A stretch of 64,000 nucleotides of DNA from the NCBI GenBank assembly GCA_936450465.1, contig OW388289.1, positions 77,488,593-77,552,592 on the forward strand, in the 5' to 3' direction. The stretch is from Gibbula magus. Lineage: Eukaryota > Mollusca > Gastropoda > Trochida > Trochidae. This document shows positions 1 through 11,361 of the stretch, piece by piece. A program made the position numbers and the translations under genes. The notes below the pieces were generated by a model. That model did no database searches and had not been told where the DNA came from. It saw only the letters and a program-made list of their open reading frames with translations. The number at the start of each line of letters is the position of its first letter. Position 1 is the stretch's first letter.

Positions 1-39
1 AAATCACGACTTCACGAAGTCGTCTTTATATTGTCACTA

Positions 40-720
40 TCTAATTAATTTTCTACTAAAAGGTGGATGTTATACGTGTTACAGACAATTTAACATTTAT
101 TTAGAAATCGAACCCTTACTTGATATAAAGGAAATTAAGTCTGATGGCTGAAGCAATGGCTCCGGCACAAGGGGTATGGTATAAGACATTAGGGCAGACA
201 GTTTTATTCATAAGACATTGTTTTACCTTTCTTAATCAATGTGCGACTTCGAACTTTATAACTGCTAAACAAAATAATGTCAAACCTTATTTAGGTATTT
301 ATGATATCATACATAACCAGTGGTGTACACTTTACTACTCAGCTCATCTAACAACAGAATAAGGAATGTTATTACTCACCCGAGGAACATACATGTACTG
401 TTGTGCAATGATTTTACGATAATATCAAACTAGTGTAATACTATTGCTCGTATGACGCCATGTTATACCATTTTGCTTTATTAATTCGCCCTCGTTTCCT
501 TAACGGCAAATCATTAACATTAATATATCAGATACATTTCCGCTACCTGTTTTTTAAACATTTCTTCTGCTGTCTTCTATCTTAACCTGCTGCAAATGAA
601 GATTGTAGCTATTGTTAGCTTTAAATGTAAATGCATATTATAAATAAACATTGTTTACATAGTCACTTTTAGATCAACGGTACATAAGGAATATCAGAGT
701 TCACGCCAGTGACGTCACAG
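40..720. repeat. Dispersed repeat, family A, copy 1
   Basis: The stretch from 'AAGGTGGATGTTATACGTG' through 'GATATAAAGGAAATTAAGTC' has close matches at 9800-10030 and 25440-25650. Further along, a segment with 'GATTGTAGCTATTGTTAGC' matches the region near 10145. A TGACGTCA site lies at 710-717, and the copy near 10330 carries the same kind of site. No long ORF is shared between copies, so the short ORF at 144-362 is a by-product. The repeat class is not recognised. Confidence 0.6.
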
Positions 721-799
721 TGTGTAATAGAGGGGTTAAAGAGTTTATAATGCCACACACCTATTAAACATTACCAACTTAAAATTTTCTTTTAGTAAG

Positions 800-1120
800 T
801 TGTAAATAAGTTTCCAAAATTACTTTTGAATAATTGACGCGCGCCACACGCAGTGCATTGTCCGGTTTTCGATCAGAAATCCAAAAGTTTACCTTTATAT
901 CGTCAGTATACTGAGGTAACTAAGATCAAAATGGCAATTTTCGGCAACAGTCAGAACTTCTCGATAAAATAATTTATAACGTTTAGCATATGTGACCCCA
1001 AACAAGAAAATGGATGTACCTTTAAACTTAGTAGATGTTGCTATAATAATTAACACCTGGGCCTGACCTAGACCGTAGCAGGTCTTTTTAGCACCTATAT
1101 ATTCAGCTGTAACCATATGT
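800..1120. repeat. Dispersed repeat, family B, copy 1
   Basis: The segment containing 'GCGCGCCACACG', 'GCATTGTCCGGTTTTCGATC' and 'CTTCTCGATAAAATAA' is matched at 47490-47725 in the same orientation. Shorter pieces occur near 9500 ('CATTGTCCGGTTTCTA') and 25285. Both long copies end in 'ATGGATGTACCTTTAA'. It may be one part of a larger unit shared with family A, because the two lie next to each other both here and near 9500. Confidence 0.6.
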
Positions 1121-1384
1121 CAAGGAAAGTTACTTACGCTAAGTACACAGCTTTGTGAATTTAAACTCTGCTGCAGAAGTCACTCTGTAAATTCCCACAG
1201 CTATGGATAAGTTATTCCCAGATAAATTGAGAGAATTAATAATACTTAATCAGGAAACCTGTAGGTTTAACCTTGTATGAAGTCATGCAGTTTATTTCAT
1301 CTATGCATTAGAAATATAATAGGAATAACCGGTATCATTTATTGTCAGAAATTCATCAATGGACTTCATACATCATGCTATCAT

Positions 1385-1515
1385 TATCATGAAGGAATAA
1401 AACAAGCATACTTTCGTAATGGTACATTCGCGGGAAGCTAACGTAGATAAGGAATACCTCAGAGTTGTGTGATGTACGAATAGCCGACATTCTGCTGTGT
1501 CTGGGTTAGAGTATG
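1385..1515. repeat. Dispersed repeat, family C, copy 1
   Basis: 'GGAATAAAACAAGCATACTT', 'GGTACATTCGCGG', 'GTACGAATAGCCGACATT' and 'GTGTCTGGG' recur in the same order at 51810-51920. A decayed version ('GAATAGCTGACATTCTA') lies near 61880. No coding potential is conserved between copies. Confidence 0.55.
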
Positions 1516-3189
1516 TTGTCTAACAGACAACTCATTTCATATGATAACTCATCATATTTGCTGCTGAGAAAATTTATGTTCCATAAAGAATTTCCAGTGA
1601 CAGTTTTGACAATAATTTGGGATAGTAACGGCTCTCATAATGCTTAAATGCACATTTACTATCTGCTATTTCATGAACACTTTAAAATCTATGGATGAAC
1701 GACAGGATCTGCCTTGGTGAAATGGCATAACAGAACTTTAGATTTCATTGAAATGGGGATTATTAGACAACCTAAACTAACTTGCTATGAGTTGGATGTC
1801 AGGCTACACACGTGCTATCAAATGAGTTAACATAAGCTAGATAGAGAATGCAAAAGTCCATTCCAGTATCAATGTAGGTTTGGGTAGAACACTTCAATGC
1901 AAATAAACGCGACCTGTCAGAGAGTCAACAGAAGATGGACCTAATTGTTATTTAATTGCATCAAAACGTTTGCTCCACATAAACCTATGTTCAAGTAAGT
2001 TTCCAAATTTGAATGATAACTATCGTGTTCGCATCCAACCAGTGTCATTAATATCAATATGCTTCATCATATGATGTGGTTCGTTTTGTAACTGGCTTTC
2101 ATTTAATCCAGGTTTTAAATCAGAAAAGGTCAGGCAATGGATGAATGTATTTGGTCTTTTTAAAGCTAGCCTGTAGGCGGTTGAAGGTAAATATGAGTAA
2201 AAGTGCTAACAAATGCTGTTTATGTAAAAAATAAAACTAATATGATGCTGTCAATGAATTTTGAAACTAAATTGAAACCGTATATATTTATCTGATAACT
2301 GCAAACAAGAGAAATGCCAGTGAAACAACAGAGGTGGATGCCTGTTACAGAGTTAATAGTACAGAATTAATTTCAAGTAATGTTTATGTTCCGGCAAAAT
2401 CAATCAATGATTGTGTAAACATACTGACATCAATGTACTCATAAACAACAATGGTGGTTCGCATGACATCTATGTTGATCACCTTTTAGCACCAGACTGC
2501 TTTCATTTATACTAAAACCTCAACCAAGTTTTTCTCGAACGTGACTTGGAAAATTTATAATAAAAAGTTAATACCAACTTGATTAACAGCAACTAAAGTA
2601 GCGAAGTCCTGAATCAATAATTCAGTCTTTAGGACTATGCAGATCCACACTTAACAAAAAAACATAGGAACAAAAAGAACAAAATCGATACTTAAATTCG
2701 GTTAAATGTTTTTTTGTTGGAACTTATTCACTGCGATTCCCTTTTATCGCCAATAACGTGTAAGCTTTTTAATACATATCTAATGATTAGTTTTCGGAAT
2801 TGTTTGATTGGCATTCTAGAAGTTGAGGTTATGACGAAAAGAGACAATATATGGATATAAAACTTCTATATTCTTTGAATGCGACGCTTTCTACATATAT
2901 TCTAATGTCGTTGGCAATCAAGTGGTACACAAGGGGAAACAGGTAGGGTTATATACATGAATTACTTTTACACAGATTTGAGATGAGTAGTTTACACACT
3001 AATCAGAGTTGACGAACAAAGGTTAAATAGCAAACAAAACATAACTGGCTTTTACTCAATTAGCGATAAATTGTCTCTATGCTTTAGTGTTCAGAAATTG
3101 TACTTTAGCATCGCAGTGTATGCAGAATACAAATACACTTCCTGTAAACCTTCCTGTTTTTCAGAAACATTATTTTACCCGTACCTTAG
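1516..3189. other. Gene-free stretch; weak old repeat only
   Basis: No ORF with coding character and no clear element ends are visible. The part around 2560-2800 (with 'AACAAAATCGATACTTAAATTC') is distantly similar to 16370-16620, which suggests an old dispersed repeat. The rest is AT-rich sequence in which I see nothing specific. Confidence 0.35.
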
Positions 3190-3565
3190 CAAATACAATG
3201 TTCCTTTTTACCAATCTAGATTCTTAAACAAAGACGCCCATTTACAAATCCATACTTAATTGTCCTCTTCATGAATAATGAAGATTATGGAGATAAGCGA
3301 ACCGAAAAGGCGTCGATGGTGACAATAAGATTTCCAGCAAGTTATGTCTCACACGTGATAATGGGAAAACCATTGTGACCCTAATCCATCTTACTAATGC
3401 TCATTCTGCAAATAAATTCCGACATCTAATCAACACATTGCAACGTAGACATTAATTGTTCACGTATGTTGCTATTTTTTAGCAATCAGGCAAGATAAGA
3501 TTGGCATAAAATAAGGACAATGTGAATATGGCATCTGACTGTGGTTTGAGCACGTTAAACTTTGA
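3190..3565. repeat. Dispersed repeat, family D, copy 1 (uninterrupted)
   Basis: The segment with 'TCTTAAACAAAGACGC', 'ATGAATAATGAAGA', 'AATCCATCTTACTAATG' and 'GGCAAGATAAGA' matches two separated blocks at 19895-20005 and 20765-20935. The second copy is split by a tandem-repeat element, so this copy shows the empty-site arrangement. Confidence 0.55.
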
Positions 3566-3739
3566 ATAGCCTCTTTTTCCAATTTGTAAGTATGAATCTG
3601 TTTCACATTAATGTAGCTTTGATGAAATCTTTCGAAAGATAAAAATATAATTTATTATAACGTTTAAAAAAAATAGTTATCAATAAGGTGATCCTCCATG
3701 GCCACCGCAAATTAATACTTCAAAATTTAAAAATAATGT

Positions 3740-4140
3740 CAAGATCAGCAAAATGGACTGGACCCTGAATCTCCCCTACACCATTGGTGTAAGATCCTGT
3801 TCAGAATCCAAGGAACAGTTTTTTTCTGATATTGACCCCCCAGAAAAGCTTAACAAGTCGAAAGATTCCGTTGTGACCTTGAGAATAATGTCAAGGCCAC
3901 AAAAAAGCTAATCAGCCCTTTGTCTTCCCTTGGAGAAGCTATGTGTAAGATATGATCAGAATCCAGTGAACGGTTCTTGAGATAAACCGCTGACAAGGGT
4001 AAAATGACAAAGTCTCACTGTGACCTTGAAATGACGGTCAAGGTCACAAAACTCTGTAGGAACATTACTCTCCCTATGATGAACCCATATGCAAAATATG
4101 AAAAGAATACAGTAAATAGTACTGGAGTTATTTCATTTCG
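3740..4140 (-). mobile_element. Truncated tandem-repeat (TCAAGGTCA) element, reversed
   Basis: The reverse complement of about 3850-4110 matches 43620-43870 closely. Shared landmarks are a 'CTTGTCAGCGG'-like monomer start, 'GGTTCATCATAGGAAGAGTA' and 'TTCAAGGTCAC'. It carries about two monomers with TGACCTTGA/TCAAGGTCA sites near 3878, 4020 and 4040. No terminal hairpin or GTCCGTCC tract is present, so it is a fragment. The two short ORFs at 4004-4228 have no other support. Confidence 0.7.
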
Positions 4141-5012
4141 TATGTACATACGGATGTGCTTAATAAATATTGTATTCAGTATAAAGGCCACAGGCTCATG
4201 TTTAATATACAAATACAGATTTGGTTAAATAACTGAAACATCATAACATTTGTTTACAGGCTTAACGTGATATATACATACAATTTACAATAGTGAACAA
4301 CTTAACATATAAGCTTCTTCTGTGAAAACACATGTAAACGATTGACATTTTCATTTTGCAATAGAGTAGCTAGAAATTATAGTTTTACATTACAAGTCCA
4401 ACATATATTTCTTCTTAATTCGTTATACAAGGACATAAAAACTTAAAATGATTCCACAGGGAAATCCTCATAATCCTGATGTTGCATTATACAGCTGCTA
4501 AATAAAAGTGTGTTATATTCACAACACTCGTAACATTTGTTTCATTATTTTCCACAAAACGTATAAACGTAGTGTTTTCTTCTCATAATAAGGTAGTCAA
4601 ATCATTGTAAATGCAAATGAAGTTAGGAAATTGTTAATATTATGCATATATTAAGTTAGATTCTGGTTGCACTGAAATTTGTGCTAAAGTTGCAAATATG
4701 AATACTGCAGGTATCATGAGGTCGTCGCGGTGAGTTCATTATTGTTTTGCATATCAACTTTTAAATGTTTTGAAACATAACTATAATTTCATATTTCTTC
4801 AACACACAAATTGTTTTTGAATAAAGTATGTACATTATTTACTTCAATGTGAATTTTAAAAAATTTACACAGGTTCTGCAAAATGTTTCAAAACTTAATA
4901 ATGTATATTGCAAATGAACAATTTATCTGCTTTCATTGGTATACTTGTCTCAGACAACTGGTAATATAAATATATCATGCAGTGAATATGTTAAAGTGAC
5001 GAAATACGACTT
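4141..5012. other. AT-rich gene-free stretch
   Basis: No coding ORF, tandem array or recognisable element end is visible between the reversed fragment and the TTA duplication at 5013. Confidence 0.4.
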
Positions 5013-5015
5013 TTA

Positions 5016-6913
5016 AGGCCCCTTTACACAGACATAAAGACCGTTGTGCGTCCTCTATGCGACCAAAAAACATAACAGATCGCCGTTGGACGCTCAAGGG
5101 AGGCAGAATGGTTGCTCAGGTTGTGAGGAGGTGGCACAAGGGATGTTGAGACATCGCGATTGATCGCCAAGGACGCGGAGGACGCCAATCAATTTTGAAC
5201 ATGCTCAAAACTTCCGAAGAGGGGTCGCCGTCGATTCTGGTCGCTCAACGGTTGCTCCCATGAGGCAGAAAGGTCGTACAATGGACGTTCTAAGGTCGCA
5301 AAGGACGCTCAATGATCGCCATGTAAGACATTCGCTAACGTTGGGCGATGCCTCTGCCTCCCTTGTGCCTTCCTACTGCGTCCTCTGTGCAATCAGAGCC
5401 GTTTATATCACGACCGTTCTAAGGTCGCAAAGGACGCTCAATGATCGCCATGTAAGAAATTCGCTAACGTTGGGCGATGCCTCTGCCTCCCTTGTGCCTT
5501 CCTACTGCGTCCTCTGTGCAATCAGAGCCGTTTATATCACGACCGTTCTGCCTTCATGCAGCGACCAGTGTTGTGCCTTCTTTCTGCATTCACTCAGCCT
5601 TCTGTGAGCGTCCTCGAAAATTCTCAAAAAGATAGATTATCGATTCTCACATGTTTCCTTGTTTCTGTTGGCAAATCATTGATAAGACTATGGCATCAAA
5701 AAGGAGCAAGACAACCGAAAAGTCAAGCAAATAAAGATGTATAAACTAACTTGTAAAGAAAAGCCATCACATATTTAACAATAAGAACGGAATGCTGCTG
5801 TCGGATAAAGTCGATTTTAAATGTCTTTGATAATAACAAGTTTTGTAAAGAAGTACGCACAATTTCTACATTCGGGTTTGATACTTTTATCATGATCTTT
5901 ATTCAAACACATACGGGTGTTGGAATAGCCTTTTTTTGTCCAGAATGTTGGGTAATTTTCTTTACAAAATTACGAAATACCGAAAATTAATTAATAAAAG
6001 ATGTTGGCGACCTATTGTATCTCTCTAACTTTCATCCTAAACTCTAACATTGAAGCATCGTCACGGTAGGACATCGTAAAACAAGCCAAAAAGTCCCTTT
6101 TTACTCTCTTTTTACTTTTTTTTATCTCCCCGTTAAGAATATTTAAAAAAAGACTAGTTTTTACAAGGCATGATTTTCAGAAGTATGAACAGATAATGTT
6201 TCATAAACTTAAATTTAACCCATTTGACTTCTGGAGAATGACGAAGCCCTGTTTCATTCGTTTGTTTACCCGTGGATTTAATAATTTCATGTATTTTTGT
6301 ATAATTACTTCTTTAGTTTTTACTTATTTTGTTATCATATTCTTCTGCAAAAAAAGAATTTTATTTGTATTTATTGCAGCTGCAAAAGCTCATATGTTGG
6401 TTGATTTTTACTGTTGGAATGGGACTGAAACAATTGAGACTAATGCAGCTTATTATAGACCCTCGTCTATCCAGGTTGTCGAATGCTCCCAGGGATCACT
6501 GAAGCATTGTTCAGGTATTGCAGAGGAGGCAGAAGTGTTGCTGCATGGTCGGCCAACTGTCGCCATAGTCGTCAATGGTGGCACAGCGAAGGCACAGAGG
6601 AAGCACAGAGGAGGCACAGCGGTGGCTGCCAGGTTGTACGGGGATCGCCGTTGATGCTGAAATGTTGTTAGGGTTGCACAGTGAACGCCCAGCGAAGGCA
6701 GTGTGGAGGCTCCGTGAACGTGCAGGTCGTTCAAAGATCGTCATGGAAATTACCGTTAATTGCATTTTAGGTCGTACAAAGGACGCACGAAGATCGCAGG
6801 AGCATTTACACAGAAACGGGATTTCGCGAAATCAGCCGACCATTGAGCGTCCTGTCCATTTTTTTGGTCGCTCAATGGTCGTACGAAGGACGCGGCTCTG
6901 TGTAAAGGGGCCT
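5016..6913. mobile_element. Non-autonomous DNA transposon, PIF/Harbinger-like (TTA target duplication)
   Basis: The ends are perfect 16-bp inverted repeats, 'AGGCCCCTTTACACAG' at 5016-5031 and its complement at 6898-6913. They are flanked by TTA on both sides (5013-5015 and 6914-6916). A 3-bp TTA duplication with G/C-rich termini followed by TTTACACAG fits PIF/Harbinger elements; that class call is an inference. The subterminal regions are GC-richer and hold many inverted 'GACGCTCAA' and 'GGTCG' words, with an AT-rich core at about 5620-6440. No transposase ORF is seen. The 115-codon ORF at 5260-5607 is just the internal repeat read through, and 6196-6654 is not recognised. Confidence 0.75.
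5288..5545 (+). repeat. Two tandem copies of a 129-bp unit
   Basis: The words 'TTCTAAGGTCGCAAAGGACG' at 5288 and 5417 start two nearly identical 129-bp units; one visible change is 'AAGACATTCGC' to 'AAGAAATTCGC'. The period is a multiple of three, so the frame stays open and gives a repetitive peptide of 43 residues per unit. Confidence 0.85.
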
Positions 6914-6916
6914 TTA

Positions 6917-8269
6917 GTGAAATAACCTTGATTGCCACCGTCAGGCATACCGGAATGGAATAGATACCAGTTCAAAAGTAATGACCGAAATATACATGTA
7001 CAGGGTAAAAAATCATGGTGTGAAGAAGTTGATTTAAAAATGTCATGCTACAGAACATTTTATACCTGCAGAATATCTTGCAGACAACGAAACTCGACTC
7101 TTAACATTCTGAGGGATATTGTGCAGAAAAGGGTTGATTTGTGGATCAGCCACATGACAAGGTGCAAGGTCCTCGTGCAGAAAAAGCTTTCTTGATTGAC
7201 TGGAGAGAAAACCAAAAGGAAATTGGAGAAGAGCACGCATATTTTACCGAGGGCCAAATTGGAACCATGTTCCTTTCGCTGACAAATCTATTTTCACATG
7301 TTTTAGTAATATTCGTAAGATGTAAGTAAGCCGTTTTCAAAGTAAGACATGCAGAAGTTATTGCCCAGATGTGACTGTAAAACACCAACCCCCAAGTCCA
7401 TTTTTTGGGAACATTGTCAGAAGATTGCTGCTGGAATCTAAAACGTTTGTTGGTATTCGGTAATTCCAAGAAATATCAGAATAGGATCATTAACGACACA
7501 ATAGTATTGTCTTGTATTTCTGATTAAAAAATCAGATTTCTGCAAAGTAAAATCACTTGCTCAATTTTCTAAGAGTGGTCGTTCATTTTGGGCTGTTCTG
7601 AACATACCATAATTGGAATACCCTTGGCATTCCCAAAACATTAACCATATTTGGACTCTCTGGGACGTTATTGGTAACGCAACTGCTAAGGGATTGCCTA
7701 CTTCAAGCCAGGAGCTTTGAAAGTTGGTAAATAAATATTGGTATTTTGTCTAAAAAGATACCTGTTGCAGTTTCCAGGAATTCATGTCTAAACCAATACA
7801 GGTACTGAGAACAACAAAAGATATTAATATTCCTGAGTGGATGTACTTTCTTTTGATACCAAATAGTGCTACTATACAACCTTTTATAACTTACATAGCA
7901 ATGTAACAAACTTTTGTTCAGCAGCTGTACAGTCACATACAATAAGGGCAATACTTCTGGCACATAATATCTACAATGTAACTTATCAGAAACTCCCATT
8001 TCAAAACTAATTAAACCCGATTGTAACCCAAATAAACATAATTCGGTTGATCTACCCATTTTAATGAAATGAAAGAGAATTAAGAGTAAATTAAAATTGA
8101 TAAAACTGGTTCACGAACTTGTTGACCTTATCAAAATATCCAGTAACATTTAAATACTTAAATTTGCAATGGATAGTGATTGTTAAATATTTAATATTAA
8201 ATGCCCGGCCAATCTCTTGCAGCTTGAAATCTGATCAAAGCAAAACGACATTGTCATCCACCAAATTAA
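6917..8269. other. Gene-free stretch, unassigned ORFs only
   Basis: Several ORFs of 60-118 codons overlap on both strands (for example 6932-7195 plus, 7146-7469 minus, 7703-8059 minus). None shows a recognisable motif or a convincing splice context. I see no repeat ends here. Confidence 0.3.
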
Positions 8270-8830
8270 TCGAACAAGGGCAATAATGTCGATAAGAAAT
8301 AATTGTGTGCTTCTCATATTCATATTCATGTCATCAAGGTCTCGATACCCTCAAGCCACACAACTGATTTTATTTTAAACAGTTTGTGAGAAAACCTTAC
8401 CCCTTTGTAAAGGTACCTTGAACAGTGTCCAAAAATACAGAACAATGCCAATACCCAATGGCATATAATGGCATATAATTGCATAAATAAATGGCAAACA
8501 ATAATTGCACGCTTCCCATGTTCGTAATCCATCAAGGTATTTATGCCCTAAAGCCAAATATCAAATTTTATCCTATCTTAAATAGTTTCTGAGAAAAGCT
8601 GTCCCCTTTGGAGATACCATGAACAGAGTCCAAACATAAGGAACAAGGGCAATAACTCCGCAAAAAATAAGTGCATGCTTTTCATTTTTGAACTCCATCA
8701 ATGTATTAATGCCCGCAAGCCATACATTTGGATGTTCTATCTTAAATAGGTTCTGAGAAAAGCTGTCCCCTTTATCGCGGACGGACGACCGGACACACGG
8801 ACACAGCTCAAACCTATATCCCCTTCACTT
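8270..8830. mobile_element. Tandem-repeat element, about three monomers of about 180-190 bp
   Basis: Monomer landmarks recur at about 8273 ('GAACAAGGGCAATAA'), 8447 and 8641, with 'GAGAAAAGCTGTCCCCTTT' repeated near 8592 and 8756. The array ends in a 'CGGACGGACGACCGGACACA' tract near 8775. Monomers next to a GGAC/GTCC microsatellite is the layout of the larger elements at 43512, 44671 and 49752, but the monomer sequence differs. Confidence 0.6.
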
Positions 8831-9189
8831 CTAGGTGGTGGTTAAAAACCATGAGCTCTGCAGTTCTACATGGCTTTACATCGCTAAGCCGTGGTACTAG
8901 TTCTTGAAAGGAAACGAAAATGGGTTTCAAAGATGGAGTCTATTTGGCCAAATGCCTCTGGGAAATAAGGAGTCCACCGGGCGAGCAAAACGTCAATGAG
9001 GAGTTAGAAACTCTTTGTCAAAACTATGCAAACCATCTGGGGTTAGTAAACACAATTACGTACACTTATACGTAGGAATCTATAGTACAAGCAGTGTGTG
9101 GGTTATCAGAGTTTCCATATTTTAGAAGCTTTAGATTTCTTGAGTGTTGAGTTGAGGTAATAAACATTCATTTAACTATATAGTTTTTG

Positions 9190-10380
9190 GAAGTGACAGT
9201 TGTTTTGTTCAACAAATTATATCTTGATTCCGAATCAGATCAAGTCTTGGTCAATGTCAATTGGTCCAATTTCCTGAGCCCAGTTGCTTTTTTCTAGCAC
9301 CCCCAGTAAGGTAGTTATAGCTGAAAATATATATTGCATCTAACAACTGTAAATCCTATAATGACAGTGGCAGTTTCACGGAAGCAGTATTGGAATCCAA
9401 GATTGTAACTGAATTTGCAAACAATTCCAATTAACCCAATATGTTGAAGATCAAGCAACGTCGGAACTGCCAACCTAAGTCTTTTTGCCTGCTTAAGATA
9501 AGTTTCCAAAATTATTTTGACTAACTGCCGCGGTACATTGTCCGGTTTCTATAAAGATCACGACGTTTCGGTGACATATGTAGCTCAAACTCAATGGATC
9601 GTGGAACTAGATTGACGAATCATCCTTTCCATGCTTAAACTTGATGCAATACATAAACACGCGTTCTTGTTTGACATCAAATAAACTCAAATATACACGA
9701 GCATAAATATACACAGCCGTTCACCGTTAATCACTTGACTGGATGACCTGAAGGAAACTGTAGTTCGGGTCAGTGATACTGTGTCTGGAGATGGGATTGG
9801 ACACTAAAAGGTGGATATTATACGTGTTACAGACAATTTAACATGCATTTCCATATTGAACCCCGACGTGATATAAAGGAGATTAAGTCTGATGACTGAA
9901 GAAGACACTCAGACCCGTGATGTGTATGATATTGGACGTTAGGGTAGAGAACATTTGATAAATAAGATCTTTATATCTTTGTTTAATCACTATGTGAATT
10001 CTTCGATATGATGGGTATATTTAACCGTCATAGTTTACAAATTAATGACAAAGTTACTTGTTAACATTTCTGAGACCAACATGAACTACATTATGTACCC
10101 ATAGAGCCGGTTTCTTATGTGACTATCTCAACCTATTCACAATGAAGGATGTAGCTACTGTAAGCTTTAATTATAATGAGTAATAAATAACACTGTCCAA
10201 CCTAAAGATGATAGTCCCTTATAGATCTGGAAGGCGGTGTGAACATTAGTAGTAGTTCATATCATTATCCATATGGTTGAAATTAAGTTAATATTATTGA
10301 TATGAGCACATATCACGTTCGCGTCTGTGACGTCATAAACCGATTGTTCGTGACGTCACTCTAGCTTTCCGTCGCAAGAA
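9190..10380. repeat. Dispersed repeat, families A/B composite, copy 2
   Basis: About 0.85 kb (9190-10050) aligns collinearly with 24785-25690. Shared words are 'TTTCCTGAGCCCA', 'TTGCATCTAACAACTG', 'CGGGTCAGTGATACTGTGTC' and 'AAGGTGGATATTATA'. From about 9800 onwards it also matches 40-720. Two TGACGTCA sites lie at 10328-10335 and 10351-10358. The class is unknown and no coding region is shared. Confidence 0.65.
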
Positions 10381-10924
10381 AAGTGGGTCACGTCCTGCCT
10401 ATTTTTGCACGAATGCAACGGAACAGAGTGGGTAATAAAGAAATTATTACACTTGAAAGAGTGCGTTATGTCTTTTATGAAACTCGTGCAAATGTGTGTA
10501 TAGCCCTCGCTCTCGCTCGGGCAATACAAAAATTCAATGACAGACTTCCTCTGGTAATAATCTGTATTTATCACTCTGAAACTACTCACATTGGGGATTA
10601 ATACATAATTAAGTGAAATGATGCTAGTTTACACATTATATGTAATATAGTGTCTTATGTTATTAAGACGTACCCATACACTTATAAACATTAACCTAAG
10701 ATGGTTATTACACGAATAGTAAACATGCATTTATTTCTCGCTTATGTTAAAGCAAACTGAATAAGTATAAGTAGTTATGGTACAATATGTTAATCTGCAT
10801 TCCAGATCACCTTCTAGAAATTGTAGAAGTATAATTATATAGTGTATTCAACCACTATATTAGTATAAGTATATATAATAAGTAAATGTGTCTAAATACT
10901 GTTTCAATGATATATACGAGTATA

Positions 10925-11205
10925 AACACAAATCTCAACGGAAACTGTCGACATGTTCTACGTGTCAATACTCAAGTTAGTATCCTGTTATTCTCCTCTT
11001 CCTGTCACTTTGGGTTTTGTCACGTTGTGATAATCATCCTAAATCACATCAACAGTGTCTCTTGGTGATAATTACACGCTATGTAAAGTTCACAAGGGAG
11101 CTGATACATGCACTACAAACTCTATGTCCTTTAATTGGACGTTGTAAATAGGAGCGGTACTTCTGTATTTGTTAAACGGTGCATGTGTGTCATTCAGGTA
11201 TTTCC
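10925..11205. repeat. Dispersed repeat, family E, copy 1
   Basis: 'GTTGTGATAATCATCCT', 'AATCACATCAACAGTG', 'CCTTTAATTGGAC' and 'GTGTGTCATTCAGGTATT' recur in the same order at 39395-39675. A short peptide is similar in both copies, but each reading frame differs and stops soon, so a transposon remnant is likelier than an exon. Confidence 0.6.
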
Positions 11206-11361
11206 CTAGCGTCAGATACGATGCCCTAGAGCTATTAGCACTTTGGGAATCTAGGCCCTACTGCAATGGCGTCTCTGTCAACGCCCATTGGTGTACTCCC
11301 AGAGAGTTTGAGACTTTGCAGTTTGCAGCTGAGATACATTTCAATACTCCGGTAACTTGAT
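11170..11361 (+). CDS. Possible exon or ORF fragment, unrecognised
   Basis: A 63-codon open frame of higher GC than its surroundings follows 'TGTGTCATTCAG', which could be a splice acceptor near 11196. The part after the acceptor is not in the 39.4-kb copy of repeat E, so it is at least not shared repeat sequence. The peptide contains 'HWCTPREFETLQFAAE' and matches no family I know. No donor or partner exon is visible. It may be chance or a transposon piece. Confidence 0.2.

Noticed and set aside
5260..5607. 115-codon ORF with a 43-residue internal repeat
   Set aside because: It reads through the 129-bp tandem units of a non-autonomous transposon; no domain or upstream gene context.
6196..6654. 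152-codon ORF with a hydrophobic N-terminal part
   Set aside because: It crosses from the AT-rich core into the repetitive arm of the Harbinger-like element. The hydrophobic run reflects TTT/ATT-rich sequence, and overlapping ORFs exist on both strands.
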